The notes under the pieces are model-generated. The model had not been told where the DNA came from and searched no databases. It worked only from the letters and a program-made list of their open reading frames with translations. Both the position numbers and the translations under genes were made by a program. 64,000 bases of DNA, from the NCBI GenBank assembly GCA_965207025.1, contig OZ242258.1, positions 3,968,001 to 4,032,000 of the forward strand. Direction: 5' to 3'. Each line of letters starts with the position of its first letter. Position 1 is the stretch's first letter. This DNA is from Bin87 sp034423595 (lineage in GTDB: Bacteria > Chloroflexota > Dehalococcoidia > Lucifugimonadales > UBA3495). This document shows positions 24,322 to 32,487 of the stretch, one piece after another.

Positions 24322-24983
24322 CTAGGCGATGGCGCGGGTCAGGACGTCGGGGAGTTGATCGAGGACATGGTCCACGATGCCGTATTCTACGGCAGTCTCG
24401 GCGTCCTCCAGTAGTCGCGGTCGGAGTCGCGGGATATTTTGTCGAAAGGCTGGTCGCAGTTTTCGGAGAGGATGGTGTTCAGGCGTTCGCGGAGGCGCAG
24501 GATTTCCTGTGCCGTGATTTCGATGTCGGAAGCTGAACCCTGAATGCCGCCCATGACCTGGTGGATCAGCACGGTGGAGTTGCGGGTGCAATAGCGCTTA
24601 CCCTTTGCGCCGCCGGACAGCAGAACCGCGCCCATGCTGGCGGCCTTGCCGATGCAGACGGTGGCGACGTCGGGCTTGATGAGCTGCATGGTGTCATAGA
24701 CGGCCATGCCGTCGAGGACGGAACCGCCGGGGGAGTTGATGTACAGGTAGATGTCATCGTCGGGGTTTTCCCAAGCCAGGTAGAGGAGTTGGGTCACCAC
24801 AGAGTTGGACACGTCGTCATCGACTGGAGTGCCCAGGTAGATGATTCGAGCCTGGAGGAGCAGGGAGTAAGGGTTGAAGGCACGTTCGCCTTCGGTGGTG
24901 GGTCGGATGATCCCTGGCAGGACGTTACTCGGGAGCGCGCGGCTGGGGAGCGCGGGTTCCTGCGGACCGGGGAGTTGCAACAT
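24322..24983 (-). pseudogene. clpP: Second ClpP, frameshifted near its C-terminus
   Basis: From 24983 the minus strand encodes a normal ClpP (IYLGTPVDDD, SPGGSVLDGMAVYDTM, Ser in GKAASMGAVLLSGG, His in VLIHQVMG, Asp in SDRDYW). After DRDYW the frame breaks into RTPRLP and a stop at 24387. The missing end LLEDAETAVEYGIVDHVLD is intact in the neighbouring frame, with its stop at 24322. A single base missing around TGGAGGACG (24408-24416) explains it. All catalytic residues lie before the break, but about 28 C-terminal residues are lost. It may be a sequencing error, an inactive gene, or a programmed shift. Two ClpP copies are common in actinobacteria and some Chloroflexota. Confidence 0.75.
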
Positions 24984-25057
24984 TTGAAAGGGCTCCTGTT
25001 AGGAGGTTTTCTGCATGGATGGACGGGATAGAGGAGGTTTTTTCTGGCTTGGGCTTA

Positions 25058-25084
25058 CTGGATTCTGGCTTTCACCGGAATGAC
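25058..25084. repeat. Family A palindrome, imperfect
   Basis: CTGGATTCTGGCTTTCACCGGAATGAC. It is followed by two further GGAATGACGG-like units to 25106, between the second clpP and tig. Confidence 0.7.
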
Positions 25085-25113
25085 GGTGGCTGGTGGGAAT
25101 TGCGGTAAGAATA

Positions 25114-26547
25114 CTAGGCCGAGGTAGTGTTTTCTTCGTCGGATTCGGCGGTGGGTTCGGCCTCGGATTCCGCAGTGGCTTCATCTTCTGCATCGGCGCC
25201 TGAAGGTTCTTCGTCCGATTCAACTTTGGATTCGTCGTCTTCCGATTCCAGATTGCCCTGGGTGATGTCGGTGAGGCGCTCCAGGACGCGGCGGCTGTGG
25301 AGAGAGGAGCGGATGTTGTCGCGGGTGGACTGGGAGCCGAGGAATTCGCGCAGGTTGTCGAGGCTTTCCTGTTCGGCTTCCTCGGTGGTGGACATCTCCA
25401 TGAGGCGGTCGGTTTCGGACTGGATATCCGCATCGCTGACCTCGATTTCCTCGACCTCGGCGAGTTTGCGGAGGACCAGCCCGCCCACCAGGCGCCGTTC
25501 GGCACTGGGGCGCAGTTCTTCGAGGAATTCATCGGCGGACTTGCCCATGAAGCGCAGGTAGGTGGGGAGATCCAGTCCCTGCTGGCGGAGCATGCGCTCG
25601 CGGTCGGACTGCATGGCCTCAAGTTCCCGCTCGTAGAGGATGGGGGAAGCGTTGACCACGGCGGCTTCGCAGAGGACGTCGAGGCTTTTCTGCTCCAGTT
25701 CGTTGCGGGCGGCGGCTTCGGCCTGGTTGGTGAGGGACTCGCGGACGTTGTTGCGCAGGGAATCGACATCCTCAAAGTCCTGGCCCAGGGATTGCGCGAA
25801 TTCGTCATCCAATTCGGGCAGGCTCTTTTCCTTGACGGAGAGGACGGACACCTTGAACTGGACGTCTTTGCCGGCGTATTGCTCGCGGGGGTAGTCCTCT
25901 GGAATGGTTACGGTGAACTCGCTCTCTTCTTCCTCGGATAGGCCGATGAGGTTGGCCGCGAACCCGGGGAAGGGGAGGACGTTGTCCTCGTTGGGGATGT
26001 ATTCGATGTCCTCGTCTTCAACCACGGTTTCGCCGTCGATTTCACCGTTGACGTCGAGGTTGAGGCGATCGCCGTATTCGGCAGGCCGTTCGACGGGTTC
26101 CCAGACGGCCTGCTCTTCCTGGAGGCGGGTGATGACGTCATCAACCTGTTCATCGCCGATTTCCACGGGTTCGGATTCGACGCGGAGGGAGCGGTAGTCG
26201 CCGAGGTCAATGGTGGGTTCCAGAGGGATGGTAGCGGTAAAGGAAACGGGTTCGAGCTCAGTGACCTCGATGCTGGGTTCGCCGAAGGCGGAAACTTCCT
26301 CATCGGTGAGCACCTTGTCGAGGGTCTCGGGCACCATGAAGTCGAGGGCTTCCTGCAACAGGGCGGTGCGCCCGATCATGCTTTCTACGACACGGCGAGG
26401 GGCCTTGCCGCGACGGAAGCCGGGGATGTTGATACGGGAGACGGTGCGGCGGTAGGAACGTTCGAGGAAGGGGTTTTCGTCCTCGGGTTCGAGTTCGACC
26501 GTCAGCTTTAGCTCGATGGGTGATGCGTTGTCCCTGGTGACCTTCAC
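25114..26547 (-). CDS. tig: Trigger factor
   Basis: A 477-residue ribosome-bound chaperone. Residues 1-140 are the ribosome-binding domain (ERSYRRTVSRINIPGFRRGKAPRRVVESMIG with GFRRGK signature). The PPIase-like domain (around 150-235) has LDVNGEIDGETVVEDEDIEYI, and the long helical C-terminal domain begins with EDVDSLRNNVRESL. The last 50 residues are Glu/Ser/Asp-rich. It precedes the clp genes on the same strand, as in many bacteria. Confidence 0.93.
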   Translation of the reverse strand: MKVTRDNASPIELKLTVELEPEDENPFLERSYRRTVSRINIPGFRRGKAPRRVVESMIGRTALLQEALDFMVPETLDKVLTDEEVSAFGEPSIEVTELEPVSFTATIPLEPTIDLGDYRSLRVESEPVEIGDEQVDDVITRLQEEQAVWEPVERPAEYGDRLNLDVNGEIDGETVVEDEDIEYIPNEDNVLPFPGFAANLIGLSEEEESEFTVTIPEDYPREQYAGKDVQFKVSVLSVKEKSLPELDDEFAQSLGQDFEDVDSLRNNVRESLTNQAEAAARNELEQKSLDVLCEAAVVNASPILYERELEAMQSDRERMLRQQGLDLPTYLRFMGKSADEFLEELRPSAERRLVGGLVLRKLAEVEEIEVSDADIQSETDRLMEMSTTEEAEQESLDNLREFLGSQSTRDNIRSSLHSRRVLERLTDITQGNLESEDDESKVESDEEPSGADAEDEATAESEAEPTAESDEENTTSA

Positions 26548-26629
26548 CGCCGATACACTCCTGTGGGAGAAAGATTAGCAAAAAGCGACGGGCAGAGCGG
26601 TATCCGCCGGCCTACCCGATATGTAGGGC

Positions 26630-26658
26630 AGTATAGCATACAGAGTTTGCAAGGCAAA
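26630..26658 (-). promoter_or_regulatory. Possible promoter of tig-clp operon
   Basis: On the minus strand TTTGCC (26653-26658) and TATACT (26630-26635) are separated by 17 bases. The -10 is good and the -35 weak. It lies about 80 bases before the tig ATG. Confidence 0.35.
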
Positions 26659-26694
26659 AGGCGGAGCGGCCGAGGAAGGGACCGCCAATTTGTG

Positions 26695-26719
26695 AAAATT
26701 TCAAAAATCGGCAAATTTT
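26695..26719. other. AT-rich inverted repeat between tig and rsmH
   Basis: AAAATTT and AAATTTT flank an 11-base loop in the 289-base divergent gap 26548-26836, which has no gene. It may be a regulator site or merely part of the AT-rich promoter zone for tig and rsmH. Confidence 0.35.
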
Positions 26720-26836
26720 GCATTGCAGCTAATGGGCGCGGGTCGCCCCGTCTTTGTTACATTTCGCGCTACACGGAATCTCGGTGCATTGGGCCGGGGC
26801 AGGCGTGTTGAATTGTAGTATCCGGATTAATTTGAA

Positions 26837-27865
26837 ATGACGACGGCACCGGTGGCGGCGAGATGGGTCAAGCCCGATTTCCGTTGGGTTGACTCTCTTT
26901 TGTCGTGGCCTATCTATCGTAGATTCCTGTCCGCAGAACATGCCGATGGCGAACCGATCCATCGTCCGGTAATGCTTGAGGAAACGTTGCAATTCTTGGC
27001 GGTGACGCCGGGCGGCGTTTACGTGGACGGGACGCTGGGCGAGGGAGGCCACACGCAGCGGATACTGGAAGAGTCGGGTCCGAACGGTGTAGCGCTGGGG
27101 ATAGATCGAGATCCGCGCTCGCTGGCGGTGGCGCGTCGCCGATTGGACGCATTTGGAGGCCGCGCGAGACTGACGCAAGGCAACTATGCCGATATGGGGC
27201 GGATCGCCGAGTCTCACGGCATCACAGCCGTTGACGGGATTCTGCTCGATCTGGGATTTTCGTCGCGCCAGGTGAGTGTGGCCGGCTACGGTTTTTCTTT
27301 CCAGGCGGACGAGCCCCTGGATATGCGGTATGAGCAAGCGGGGGAAACCGCGGCCGATATGGTCAATTCAATGAGCGAAAGGGAGTTGGCCGACGTAATT
27401 TTCCGGTATGGAGAAGAGAGAAGAAGCCGCTCCATTGCGCGGGCAATCGTGAGAAGCAGGCCAGTTTTGACCACCGGCCAGTTGGCGGATGTGGTTGCGC
27501 GGGCAGTGGGACGTCGGCGCAGCGGACGGCATCCCGCGACGCGGACTTTCCAGGCGTTGCGCATTGCCGTGAACGAGGAACTGGAACAAGTGGAAGCGGG
27601 GTTGACGGCGGCGGGAGAGTTGTTGAAACCGGGCGGACGCCTGGTAGTCATCGGCTACCACAGCCTGGAAGACCGGCTGGTGAAAGAATGGATGGACCGG
27701 GAGACGGCAACGTGCATCTGCCCCCCGGAACTTCCGGTGTGCGTATGCGAACAGCAGCCCAGATTCCGGGCGGTGCGGAGGCGAACGGTTCGACCGTCAG
27801 ATGATGAGCGGACGGCAAACCCCCGGAGCAGGAGCGCCCGATTGAGGGTCGCGGAACGAATATGA
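26837..27865 (+). CDS. rsmH: 16S rRNA (cytosine1402-N4)-methyltransferase RsmH
   Basis: A 342-residue SAM-dependent enzyme. HRPVMLEETLQFL, YVDGTLGEGGHTQRI, GIDRDPRSL, GILLDLGFSSRQV, GEERRSRSIARAI and GRLVVIGYHSLEDRLVK are all typical. It methylates C1402 of 16S rRNA. The N-terminus is about 45 residues longer than usual; no nearer ATG or GTG in frame was found, so ATG 26837 is kept. It heads rsmH-ftsA-ftsZ. mraZ, ftsL, ftsI and mur genes, normal in a dcw cluster, are absent here. Confidence 0.93.
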   Translation: MTTAPVAARWVKPDFRWVDSLLSWPIYRRFLSAEHADGEPIHRPVMLEETLQFLAVTPGGVYVDGTLGEGGHTQRILEESGPNGVALGIDRDPRSLAVARRRLDAFGGRARLTQGNYADMGRIAESHGITAVDGILLDLGFSSRQVSVAGYGFSFQADEPLDMRYEQAGETAADMVNSMSERELADVIFRYGEERRSRSIARAIVRSRPVLTTGQLADVVARAVGRRRSGRHPATRTFQALRIAVNEELEQVEAGLTAAGELLKPGGRLVVIGYHSLEDRLVKEWMDRETATCICPPELPVCVCEQQPRFRAVRRRTVRPSDDERTANPRSRSARLRVAERI

Positions 27866-27911
27866 TCCTTTCGACAAGTTCAGGATGATTCGACAGGCTC
27901 AGGATGGGCGG
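27866..27911. repeat. Repeat family C, two tandem copies
   Basis: TTTCGACAAGTTCAGGATGA and TTCGACAGGCTCAGGATG follow directly on the rsmH stop. Confidence 0.65.
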
Positions 27912-27986
27912 ATCAGTTGATATGAACTGCTGATGCGCGGGAGCAGTTCCGGCGCGTGGACGAAATTCGGAGAGAGGACCTCGAGC

Positions 27987-29273
27987 ATGGCCAGGGAACC
28001 GATATACGCTGTTATAGACATTGGAACAAGCAAAATAGTGTCAGTAGTGGCAAGGCTGGGGCCGGAGGGCGAGCTGAAGCCCCTGGGCATGGGGATGGCG
28101 CCGTCGCTGGGCGTTCAGCACGGGGTCATTGACGACTTCAGCGAAGCGCAGGAGGGGATTCGCGAGTGCCTCGACGAATGTCTGAAGTACATGGGCCGCA
28201 ATCCGCTGGGAGGGGTGTTCGCCGTGGTCAACGGTGAACACCTGACGGGTTTTAATACTTCGGAGGGATTAAGAAACGGCGAGGAGCCGGTGACAGTGAC
28301 CGACCAGCATCTGCGCTCCCTGATCAGTGGCGCGGCGGGTACATTGCAACAGGAGGCCGGCAACAAGAGCCAGCAGACGCTGCACATTATTCCCATGCGC
28401 TACCGGCTGGACGGCATTGAAGGGGTGCGGAATCCCACCGGGCTGCACACTAACGAATTGCAGTTGGAAGCCCACGTGGTGCGTGGAATGTCGATTCCGT
28501 TGGGCAACACGGTCAGGGCGTTGCAGTCATGCAAGGTGCAAGTGGAGGGATTGGTAGTGCATCCGCTGGCGTCCGCGGAGGGCGTGTTGACGGCGGACGA
28601 ACGTGAGATGGGAGTGGCGGTAGTAGATATAGGCGCGGGGACGATCAAGGTGGCAGTGTACCGGGACGGAACCCCTCATTACTCTTCGGTGGTGGCGATG
28701 GGCAGCAATCAATTGACCCGGGACCTGGCGGTATCGCTGCGAGTTCCCTACCAGGTTGCCGAAGAACTGAAAATCGAGCACGGCCACGCGCTGCCTGATG
28801 AACTGCCGCCGACGGATGAAGTGGTGCTGCCGGCCACACAGATGCATACGAAACGGGTGATGCAGCGGCGAGAGCTTTGCGAACCGTTGTACCTGCGGTG
28901 TCTCCAGATGTTGAAGCTGGTGCATGCGGAACTGTGCAAAGCCGAATTGACTGATCTCCCCGGAGGGATTGTGCTGACGGGAGGAGGGGCCAGGATGAGG
29001 GGGTTGGCCGATATGACATCGCGTGGACTCAGGACACAAGTCAGGGTAGCGGCCCCGCTCTGGCACGCAGGACTGCCGGAATCGCTACGGCAACCGGAAT
29101 ACGCCGCGGCCCTTGGGTCGCTGCAATGGGCGGTGAAGCACCGCAATTTCACCGAGAGGGGAACTGACCGGGGACGGGTACGAAACGATGGAGAGAAGGG
29201 CGGTTGGTCGCCCGGGTCAATGTTCCGCCGACCGTTTGCGCGAGCGAGGGCGGGGGAGTCCCAGAGGGGATGA
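27987..29273 (+). CDS. ftsA: Cell division protein FtsA
   Basis: A 428-residue actin-like protein. YAVIDIGTSKIVSVVARLG is phosphate-1, VAVVDIGAGTIKVAVY phosphate-2, and GGIVLTGGGARMRGLADM the adenosine motif; the region VFAVVNGEHLTGF belongs to the 1C domain. It links FtsZ to the membrane. The start is ATG 27987, preceded by AGAGAGGA. The C-terminus is basic (SMFRRPFARARA) and could replace the usual amphipathic membrane helix, which I do not see clearly. Confidence 0.9.
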   Translation: MAREPIYAVIDIGTSKIVSVVARLGPEGELKPLGMGMAPSLGVQHGVIDDFSEAQEGIRECLDECLKYMGRNPLGGVFAVVNGEHLTGFNTSEGLRNGEEPVTVTDQHLRSLISGAAGTLQQEAGNKSQQTLHIIPMRYRLDGIEGVRNPTGLHTNELQLEAHVVRGMSIPLGNTVRALQSCKVQVEGLVVHPLASAEGVLTADEREMGVAVVDIGAGTIKVAVYRDGTPHYSSVVAMGSNQLTRDLAVSLRVPYQVAEELKIEHGHALPDELPPTDEVVLPATQMHTKRVMQRRELCEPLYLRCLQMLKLVHAELCKAELTDLPGGIVLTGGGARMRGLADMTSRGLRTQVRVAAPLWHAGLPESLRQPEYAAALGSLQWAVKHRNFTERGTDRGRVRNDGEKGGWSPGSMFRRPFARARAGESQRG

Positions 29274-29428
29274 TTGCCTTGCCCTTGAGGTAACTGAATT
29301 ACGGCATCCACCTCTGTCCGATCCGCCATGGGCGGACGACTTTCGCAGGAATGACGGAATATTAAATCCAAAAGGTAACGAAATCTACAATGGCGCCCAG
29401 ACGCGCCAACATCAGGAGGAACCGAGAT

Positions 29429-30571
29429 ATGATTTTCCCCGACAATTCCGCATCATGGGAACCGGCTGGCGGTTTTGAGGAGGGCGACGGCATGATTCCC
29501 GAAATCGGCCGCGGCGTTCCACTTATCAAAGTGGTGGGTGTTGGCGGCGGGGGATCAAACGCGGTGAGCCGGATGTACAAGGACAAGCTGCCGGTGGTGG
29601 AGTATTACGCCATGAATACGGACGCCCAACACCTGGCCAGGTGTGACGTCCACTACCGGATCGCGTTGGGTCGGGATCTGACGCGCGGACTGGGCGCTGG
29701 ATCGCAACCTGAACTGGGCCGCCAGGCGGCAGAAGAATCGCGCTCCGAAATCGAGCAAGCGGTGCGCGGCTCGGACATGGTTTTCCTGGCGGTGGGCATG
29801 GGTGGAGGAACGGGCACCGGCGCCGCGCCGATAGTTGCGCGAATCGCCAAGGAAAGCGGAGCGCTTACGATAGCGGTGGTCAGCCGTCCGTTCGGCTTTG
29901 AAGCGCAGGCGCGGCGGCGGAACGCAGAGGAAGGACTGGAAAAGCTGCGGGACCACGTGGATACGATGATCGTGATTCCCAATGATCGACTGTTGACGTT
30001 GAACGAAGAGCAAGCGGACTCCTATTCGTGGGAAGACGCGCTGAAGCTGGCAGACTCGGTGCTGCACCAGGGGATCAGCGCCATCGCGGAGGTGGTGACC
30101 GTACCCGGAGAGATCAACGTTGACTTTGCGGACGTAAAGACGATTTTGGCCGGAGCCGGCCAGGCGTGGCTGTCCATAGGGCGAGGCCGGGGAACCGACC
30201 GAGCGCGGGATGCAGCGCGCCAGTGCACCGAGAGTCCGCTGCTCGACATGTCCCTGGAAGGGGCGCGGCGGATCCTATTCGTGCTGACCGGTGGCAACAA
30301 CCTGTCGCTACAGGAGGTGCAGGATGCGGCGGCGGTGGTGGAAGAGCTGGCGGACCCCAACGCCAACATTATCTTCGGCACCAACAAGGATGCCCGGCTG
30401 GACGACGAGGTAAAGATGACGATGGTGGCGGCAGAGTTCCCGGCGCCGGTGGAGGAAGCCGAGGACGATATTGCGAAGTTGCTGGGCGAGATGGAAATTC
30501 CCGAGCGGAGCGACTACGAACTGCCGACGTTCCTGCAACAGCGTCAGAATCGGCGAGGATTTTTCCGCTAG
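29429..30571 (+). CDS. ftsZ: Cell division protein FtsZ
   Basis: A 380-residue tubulin-like GTPase. KVVGVGGGGSNAV is the first GTP motif; MGGGTGTGAAPIVA is the tubulin signature, and the end YELPTFLQQR is the conserved C-terminal peptide that binds FtsA. It forms the Z-ring. ATG 29429 has AGGAGG nine bases upstream, better than the in-frame ATG at 29390. A strong terminator follows. The combination rsmH-ftsA-ftsZ without mur genes suits a cell with little or no peptidoglycan, which is inference. Confidence 0.95.
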   Translation: MIFPDNSASWEPAGGFEEGDGMIPEIGRGVPLIKVVGVGGGGSNAVSRMYKDKLPVVEYYAMNTDAQHLARCDVHYRIALGRDLTRGLGAGSQPELGRQAAEESRSEIEQAVRGSDMVFLAVGMGGGTGTGAAPIVARIAKESGALTIAVVSRPFGFEAQARRRNAEEGLEKLRDHVDTMIVIPNDRLLTLNEEQADSYSWEDALKLADSVLHQGISAIAEVVTVPGEINVDFADVKTILAGAGQAWLSIGRGRGTDRARDAARQCTESPLLDMSLEGARRILFVLTGGNNLSLQEVQDAAAVVEELADPNANIIFGTNKDARLDDEVKMTMVAAEFPAPVEEAEDDIAKLLGEMEIPERSDYELPTFLQQRQNRRGFFR

Positions 30572-30592
30572 GCCCTAAAAACCAGCTAAGGC

Positions 30593-30626
30593 AAGCCCCG
30601 GTTCCAGCACTGGACCGGGGCTTTTT
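30593..30626 (+). terminator. Rho-independent terminator after ftsZ
   Basis: GCCCCGGT pairs with ACCGGGGC, extended by two more pairs, with a seven-base loop and followed by TTTTT. It lies 22 bases after the ftsZ stop. It is unlike the repeat families and is a classical intrinsic terminator. The gap 30572-30876 otherwise holds only the nrdR promoter. Confidence 0.85.
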
Positions 30627-30749
30627 CGTTGGAGTCGTCATCCGCCTACCGCGGATGGATTTGCCGGATTTGGGGACTTTCGGGATTGAGCTGCCGGAGG
30701 CGCGAAGGCAAACCGACGAAAATTGCGAAAAACTGCGACGCGAAGTTAA

Positions 30750-30780
30750 TTGACAGGCTTGTGAGGCACTGGTCTATAAT
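30750..30780 (+). promoter_or_regulatory. Sigma-70-type promoter of nrdR
   Basis: TTGACA at 30750-30755 and TATAAT at 30775-30780 are both perfect hexamers with a 19-base spacer, two longer than ideal. The start point would be near 30787, leaving a leader of about 90 bases. An operator-like inverted repeat covers the start point. Confidence 0.75.
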
Positions 30781-30782
30781 CC

Positions 30783-30804
30783 CAACTACAACCTCTTGTA
30801 GTTG
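30783..30804 (+). promoter_or_regulatory. Operator-like inverted repeat at the nrdR promoter
   Basis: CAACTACAA-CCTC-TTGTAGTTG is a perfect 9-base inverted repeat over the expected transcription start. It could be a binding site for a dimeric repressor (NrdR itself or another regulator), or a hairpin in the leader. An AT-rich ACAATATATG follows at 30820. Confidence 0.6.
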
Positions 30805-30876
30805 ATGTGCAGAAAAGCACAATATATGCGGTTTTCAAAAAACATTTGAGAAATCGACCAAAAGGCGACCAAGTTT

Positions 30877-31422
30877 ATGAAATGCCCGTATTGTGAAGAA
30901 AGCCAGAGCAAGGTGACCGACTCCCGAGATGCGGAGAACGGCATCCGGCGTAGGCGTGAATGCCTGTCGTGCGGGCGACGTTTCACGACCCACGAACAGG
31001 TGAGGCTGCCGGCGCTGCTGGTGGAGAAGAGAGACGGACGGGAGCAGGAATTCGACCGGGAAAAGCTTCTGGCCGGGGTCAACATAGCATGTACCCGGAG
31101 ACCAATTCCGCAGCGAGATATTGACCGAGTGGTCGATGACATAGAGACGGAATTGCAGCGACTGGGCAGCGGCACAGTGCAGTCCAGGGACTTGGGACTA
31201 ATGGTGCTGGAACGGCTGCGGCCTATGGATGAAGTAGCGTACATGCGATATGCGTCGGTCTATTACGACTTTCAGAATGCCGACGACTTTGAGGAACGCG
31301 CCCGCACCCTGAGAGAGGGCCAACCGGAACCGTTGCTGAGCGTGGCCGCGATTTCTTCGCGGCGCACCCGGCAGAGGCGGACGAGCCGCCGGAGCGGTTC
31401 GGGAAACCGACCCCAAGCGTAA
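30877..31422 (+). CDS. nrdR: Transcriptional repressor NrdR
   Basis: A 181-residue protein with zinc ribbon (Cys3, Cys6, Cys29, Cys32: CPYC...CLSC) followed by an ATP-cone domain (LLVEKRDGREQEFDREKLLAGV to residue 140). It senses nucleotides and represses ribonucleotide reductase genes. It is about 30 residues longer than the norm, with an Arg/Ser-rich tail. The first gene of a transcript leading to nrdJ, with two unknown genes between. Confidence 0.95.
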   Translation: MKCPYCEESQSKVTDSRDAENGIRRRRECLSCGRRFTTHEQVRLPALLVEKRDGREQEFDREKLLAGVNIACTRRPIPQRDIDRVVDDIETELQRLGSGTVQSRDLGLMVLERLRPMDEVAYMRYASVYYDFQNADDFEERARTLREGQPEPLLSVAAISSRRTRQRRTSRRSGSGNRPQA

Positions 31423-31464
31423 CCAGAGCCACGGCATCAGCCACCGTTGCCGTGGGGAATTTTC

Positions 31465-31866
31465 ATGAAGAATCCGGATGCGCCTAATTTTGAGACCATT
31501 GGAGGATCGGCAACGCCACCAACGCCGGCCGCCGCAGGTTATGCCATTACGGCAAAAATACTTACTGCTCGCCAACCACTACCCTTACTGGAGGTGTTTA
31601 ACACCATCATGAGCAGCAGCGTTCAATACTCCGCCTTTACGAGGCTATTGACCCACAACAACAGGGTTCACGATATGGAGGAGATGCTGCGGAAGATGTG
31701 GGTCCCGTTGGACTGGGAGACCAGCGACGTGGACGACGGCGAATCGTGGATACCGAACCCCTTTGCGGAACTGCAAGACGACATGGACCGTGAGTCTCGA
31801 GCGTGCCTGGTGAGTTGCTGGGCAGCCCTGCCGATTCAGCGAGAGGAGGACGACCTTTTTGCGTAA
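31465..31866 (+). CDS. Hypothetical protein in the nrdR-nrdJ operon
   Basis: A 133-residue acidic protein without recognised domain. The first 30 residues are Pro/Ala-rich and probably disordered; the rest (LTHNNRVHDMEEMLRKMWVPL onward) is helical. The start is ATG 31465 after GGGGAA; an in-frame TTG at 31447 is an alternative. It sits 42 bases after nrdR. I do not recognise it. Confidence 0.5.
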   Translation: MKNPDAPNFETIGGSATPPTPAAAGYAITAKILTARQPLPLLEVFNTIMSSSVQYSAFTRLLTHNNRVHDMEEMLRKMWVPLDWETSDVDDGESWIPNPFAELQDDMDRESRACLVSCWAALPIQREEDDLFA

Positions 31867-31885
31867 CGGTATGAGACGACAACGT

Positions 31886-31940
31886 GGCGCGCGGGGCCGA
31901 TACGCTTTCGGTTCGCGCGCCTCCAGGAGCCCGAGGCTCC
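31886..31940 (+). promoter_or_regulatory. Two adjacent hairpins between unknown genes
   Basis: GGCGCGCG/CGCGCGCC (31886-31893 with 31914-31921) and GGAGCC-CGA-GGCTCC (31926-31940) lie directly upstream of the next start codon. Possibly a processing or regulatory structure within the nrdR transcript. Confidence 0.4.
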
Positions 31941-31950
31941 GGAGCTTGAA

Positions 31951-32400
31951 GTGATGCAACAGATGGTTCACTACAATGTTGAGATCAACTGCGGTCCATG
32001 CCCGGAAGGGTATGCGTCGCGGATTGAGCGGCAACTGCGCACGGCGTTCCCGGTGACCAGCTGCCAAAGCACCAGCAACGGTTTGGCGATGCGGATGATT
32101 TCGGGACACCATTTTGCCGATGGGGCATTGAAGGATTTTGCCGACATGGTGGGAGACACGCTCACCGGCCTGGGCATTGTCATGACCATGGGAGTGGTGC
32201 GCCTGGTGACCCGCCAGGGGTCTTGTCACACCGGCGTTCTCCAAAGGGCGCAGGATGTTGCCGCAACGCTGACCGGCATAGACTGGAGGCCAGTACGTGA
32301 AGTGCCGGTGCTCTATTTCTACAAGGGCCTGAGGTTCGATCTGGAATTGTCGGCGCGACTGAAGGCGCTGAATCAGATGGAGCGGGCAGGCGCATTTTAG
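31951..32400 (+). CDS. Hypothetical protein in the nrdR-nrdJ operon
   Basis: A 149-residue protein beginning V/MMQQMVHYNVEINCGPCPEG. The stretch EINCGPCPEGYASRIE and later TRQGSCHTGVLQRAQDVAATL include Cys-x-x-Cys-like spacing. LYFYKGLRFDLELSARL ends it. The start could be GTG 31951 or ATG 31954. GGAG lies six bases before the GTG. No recognised family; the position just before nrdJ suggests a nucleotide-metabolism link, which is inference. Confidence 0.55.
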   Translation: MMQQMVHYNVEINCGPCPEGYASRIERQLRTAFPVTSCQSTSNGLAMRMISGHHFADGALKDFADMVGDTLTGLGIVMTMGVVRLVTRQGSCHTGVLQRAQDVAATLTGIDWRPVREVPVLYFYKGLRFDLELSARLKALNQMERAGAF

Positions 32401-32416
32401 CAACGCTATTTCACCT

Positions 32417-32455
32417 CACGCCGCGTGCGCCGATCAGCATGGTACCCGCGGCGTG
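32417..32455 (+). promoter_or_regulatory. Hairpin upstream of nrdJ
   Basis: CACGCCGCG (32417-32425) and CGCGGCGTG (32447-32455) are perfect nine-base arms with a 21-base loop, followed by ATAAAAATTATC. It may act as an attenuator or as the terminator of the preceding genes. No cobalamin-riboswitch box was recognised. Confidence 0.5.
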
Positions 32456-32487
32456 ATAAAAATTATCAACATAGCAGGGAGGCAATT

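Noticed and set aside
27933..27986. Longer FtsA start at 27933
   Set aside because: Residues before MAREPIYAV are not conserved and overlap repeat-rich sequence; ATG 27987 has a good ribosome-binding site.
32401..32487. Cobalamin riboswitch before nrdJ
   Set aside because: The gap is only 87 bases and no B12-box-like sequence was recognised; a simple hairpin explains it.
32425..32487. Longer NrdJ start at 32425
   Set aside because: The ATG there lies in the arm of a hairpin with no ribosome-binding site; GTG 32488 has AGGGAGG.
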